The notes beneath the pieces were generated by a model. That model was not told the DNA's origin. It made no database searches and saw only the letters and a list, made by a program, of their open reading frames with translations. DNA of 64,000 nt from Archilochus colubris (taxonomy: Eukaryota > Chordata > Aves > Apodiformes > Trochilidae), in assembly GCA_023079485.1 (NCBI GenBank), contig CM041098.1, positions 992,001-1,056,000 on the forward strand, written 5' to 3'. The position numbers and the translations under genes were made by a program. Of the stretch, positions 61,033 to 64,000 are shown in pieces. Within the stretch, counting starts at the first letter, position 1; each line of letters starts with the position of its first letter.

Positions 61033-61782
61033 AGGGGGTCAGGCCCCACCAGAGGGGACAAGGCAGAGGGTGACAGTGGCTGCAAGACCTCAGTCTGCAG
61101 CCCAAAGGCTAAAAACATGTGAGGATTTAAAAAAAAAAATGTTGCTCAGGGTTTCTTCCTCCACATAACCCAATTTCTACAGTGATCACTGTTCTAAAAA
61201 GCCCTGGATGCTGGAGCAGATGTATTAACAGACCAACTCTCTTTCCCCAGAGGAAATCCCAGTGCAGTTTTGGGGGATGTTTGCAGTTGGTAGAGAAACA
61301 GGCTAATTGCAGGATGACTCAGGGGCAGGACACTGCTTGGGGAGCCAGCACCAGGGCAGAACCACCCAGGGATGTGTCCCTGTGGGATGCTGCTCCCAGC
61401 TAATGCAGCTGAGGTCCAACCATGGCTCTTCTGCCTCCCCAGTGGGGCTGTTCAGGCTGAGTCACCACTTTGCTCTTGGGAAGAGCTCAGATATAAAACT
61501 GCAGGAACTTATTTGTGTCTCCTACTAGCTAAATGTCCCTAAGAGGCAGCTGCTGCTTTTCCTGCCTCCTCATCCTGCTGGGAATTCTGGCCAGGCAGGA
61601 CCACAGAAGCTTCTTCCCCAGGTAGGGGCACTGGGGAGGGGGCTGCTCATCCTGTCTCTGGGGACAAAGTGGGGCTGTGTGCGTGGCCAGGCTGTCTGGA
61701 TGGAATTCTGTTATCATTTGCCCTGTGTAGGATGTGCTAGAAAGAAAAGAGCTTTATTGCCCTCGTCCTGGCTCTCTTGGGC

Positions 61783-61790
61783 ACCCAGCT
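61783..61790. other. Left copy of putative 8-bp target-site duplication
   Basis: ACCCAGCT directly abuts the left terminal inverted repeat; partner ACCCAGCC abuts the right end at 62575. Confidence 0.6.
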
Positions 61791-62574
61791 GTAGTGAAAT
61801 GAGGCAACCAGGTGCCACTAATTACCAGGTAGTGGGCATGAGCTTGTGCCAAGCCCACCTGTGCCCAATTAGGGTGGGCCAATAAAAGGTAAGGCTCAAA
61901 CTCAGAGGCTCAGCTCAGTCCTGGGCTAGCCAGCAGAGAGGCTAGTTGCTCTTGGAGCAAGAGCACTGATCCAGGCTGGTCAACTCTGAGAGCCACAGGC
62001 TTAGAGCATTGCTTGTGAGTCTCTGCTGGAACACCTGGTTGGACCTTGAAGCGCCGTTCCCTAAAAGAGGTGGGTCTTGCAACAAGCCTGGACTACCAGC
62101 AGTGGATAATAATCTGAGGGTTGGATTAGCTGAGGGAGTCTCCTACTGAAATCCCTCACTCGGGCACCGGGAAGGCAGCAGAGCTCCCCGTGGAATGGGT
62201 CTGGTTGACATATAAGGCCCTCAGTTCCTCTCAGAAGGGAGGTCATTGTCTCCTTGGCCATAGCAGTGTCCTGGGCCACCAAGGCTGGGGAGAAGAAACT
62301 TTCTCTTGAGGCTCTCAGGATCTGCCTTCCCAGGGTCAGGGCTTGGCCTTTCTGCTGCATCCAACAAAGCAAAGGGATTTCTCAGCATTACAGCCACCAG
62401 CACAGGGCCTTTGCCTCCTGCAACCATGGCCTCCAGGGATCTGCTCTAACGAGGCCATGGGGAGGCTCTGGCAGCTGCAGTTGGAGCCTGCCCTAATCAG
62501 GCACAGGTGGGTTTAACACAAGCTCACACCCACTACCTGGCAATCAGTGGCACCTGGTTGCCTCATTTCACTAT
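61791..62574. mobile_element. Non-autonomous DNA transposon candidate with ~83-bp terminal inverted repeats (hAT-like)
   Basis: The first 83 and last 83 bases are reverse complements at about 73 positions; the roughly ten mismatches are all transitions. Termini read RTAGTGAAATGAGGCAACCA, compatible with the loose hAT terminal pattern (YARNG) one base in. Flanks are ACCCAGCT (61783-61790) and ACCCAGCC (62575-62582), a 7-of-8 match as expected for an 8-bp hAT target duplication. The 784-bp element has no transposase-like frame; a minus-strand open frame at 62061-62372 resembles no family. Near the left end CCAATAAAAGG (61879-61889) looks like a promoter or poly(A)-type motif. Family assignment is inference. 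Confidence 0.75.
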
Positions 62575-64000
62575 ACCCAGCCCTCGCTCCAGGTTGTTCT
62601 CAGCACTGAAGCAAGGAGTGTGTCTCCTCTGCCCATTGCCCAGGCTTTGCTGAGAAAATGGGGTTTGAAGGGCATCAGCTTCTTCCCAGAAACTGCTAAT
62701 AACTACAGGGAGACCAAAACAATACAAATAACCTGGATTTGGCTGCTAAAAACCAGGTGAAGCAAAGAAGTAGAGAGCTGAGATGGAGATTTGGGGGACC
62801 CTTCCCCTCCTCCTTTGCTCCTGTACACAAACAGGGGCTGCCTTGGGCTCTGATCCTGCAGACAACTGCCTTCAAGCAGCCTGAAAAGCAGCTTAAGGGA
62901 TCAGGTTCAGGAAGTTTTATTTGTTCTTTGCTTACCACTTTCTCTGACCTCCAGGGCTGGGCTCTGCAGTGGAACAGATTTGTGATGTTGGCTTCCAGGG
63001 GGGCCACAGCAGAGAGGGAGAGTCCACGGGAGGTGCCCAGAGCCCCCCCAGCACTGGCACCTGAGGGGATCCTGAACTCTGCCTCTTACTTTGCCAAGAC
63101 CATTTCCCCTGGGTGCAGAACAAAACCCTTCACACCAGAGCAGCCACGTGCTCCATCCCTGAGGTGAGTCCTGGTTCTCCTCTAACCTTATCCTTCTGCT
63201 TCTGACCAACTCACTGGCCAGTGGCTTCAAAAGATGCATCCCTGTGTCCCATCCCCATGCAGATGGCTGTGAGACTGTGGGTCCTGCCTCCCTGCTCCCT
63301 CAGGGGACTGACAGTCCTGAGGCCTGCAGAGCACATGGAGAGCTCCTGGGGGCACCAAAAAGCAAATGGAAAGCTCTGGGGCACCCTGAGGGCAAGAGAG
63401 AAAAAACCAAGAGAGGTTCCAGGGATACCCAAAACCACCCTGAGGGGTATTGTTGGAGCAGAAGGACAAACAGAGCAGTGCTGGTTTCCCTTTTGGCTCT
63501 CCAGCTAGCTAGGGAATTGCAAAACAAAGAGCTTGGGCAAACCAGAGGGATTTGGAGCTCTGAAAAGCAGACAGGAGGAGTTGAGGGCCCCCGTTGGTAT
63601 CAGAAAACATCCACAGGGACTGGGGGGGCATCATGAAAGAACAGGAGCACCAGGTGGGCACCAAAACCAAATTAATAGAATGTTTAACAGACCTGGTTCA
63701 TTTTTTTTTCAACAGAAAGAGTCCTGTGTCTGCCTTTTCACCTCCCTGCACTGGCATCCAGGTTTCAGAGGAATTTCAGGGTGTGTAAGCATCCCAGGAG
63801 AATTTCCTTCTTGTTCACAGGAGGGAAGAGAACCTCTCCTGTTTCCACTCAGATCTCACAATGGCTGTCAATGACAAAACATTCCCAAATCCTCTCATTT
63901 ATCAAATGGCCAATCCTGTTAACAGCTTAAGAAACATAATTACCTGCAATCTCTTCTGCTATTCATTTGATGCCTACACTTCCCTCTCTCTCTGGCAGCT
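62575..64000. other. Intergenic right end of window
   Basis: Begins with the right putative target duplication (62575-62582). Otherwise unique-looking DNA with a 209-bp stretch bounded by good splice sites (62955-63163), reported as a finding. No protein family match. Confidence 0.5.

Larger units (their letters stand above)
58601..61790. other. Intergenic, G/C-moderate, no gene seen
   Basis: Unique-looking sequence with a GTG-rich run near 59577-59598 and A-runs near 60958-60985. Contains a splice-site-bounded 87-bp segment and a 166-bp inverted-repeat structure, reported separately. Confidence 0.5.

Noticed and set aside
61791..62574. Solo LTR interpretation of the inverted-repeat element
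   Set aside because: It has an AATAAAAGG motif but LTRs end in very short TG...CA inverted repeats with 4-6-bp duplications; here the termini are over 80 bp and the duplication about 8 bp.
29600..64000. PCDH1 coding exons expected from human gene order
   Set aside because: I looked for cadherin linkers (DxNDNxP) and PCDH1 tail motifs on both strands and found none; the gene body must lie further right.
1..64000. CRISPR arrays, prokaryotic operons, tRNA or rRNA genes
   Set aside because: None seen; the tandem arrays have no unique spacers, and the DNA is clearly vertebrate nuclear.

Overview
The window is vertebrate nuclear DNA, most likely from a bird. Two split genes have compact introns and GC/AG-consensus splice sites. 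The interspersed repeats that can be recognised are overwhelmingly of the CR1 LINE class, several ending in the typical CR1 3' tail, with no Alu- or L1-like sequence seen. A passerine is plausible but not shown.

Bases 1-9995 hold the protocadherin-12 gene (PCDH12) on the + strand. It begins inside the signal peptide, so the first residues and promoter lie left of the window. One very large first exon carries six extracellular cadherin repeats, the membrane segment and the start of the tail; three small exons finish the cytoplasmic tail. Bases 12581-28810 hold a complete DELE1 gene (DAP3-binding cell death enhancer 1, the mitochondrial stress relay) on the - strand. I reconstructed 11 coding exons whose phases all agree and which encode 505 residues, against 515 in human. 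The two genes converge tail to tail, as their human orthologues do on 5q31. DELE1 starts in a CpG island at about 28.2-29.6 kb.

From about 29.6 kb to the end I find no convincing protein-coding gene. From human gene order, the next gene to the right should be PCDH1, so this roughly 34 kb is probably the DELE1-PCDH1 intergenic space. It holds several arrays: a 40-bp minisatellite carrying CACGTG E-boxes next to the DELE1 promoter, an 11-bp AT-rich array, and a 200-bp polypurine tract. It also holds many decayed CR1-type LINE fragments in both orientations, a G-quadruplex motif, an AT-rich inverted repeat in a possible enhancer, and a 784-bp element with about 83-bp terminal inverted repeats and a near-perfect 8-bp target duplication (candidate non-autonomous hAT transposon). 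No new enzymatic or defence system is visible; the main points of interest are regulatory and mobile DNA.

The two genes have no known joint pathway: PCDH12 acts at endothelial and trophoblast cell surfaces, DELE1 between mitochondria and the cytosolic kinase HRI. Gene identities rest on recalled human family sequence and gene order; splice sites were read by eye and no alignment or transcript data were available.
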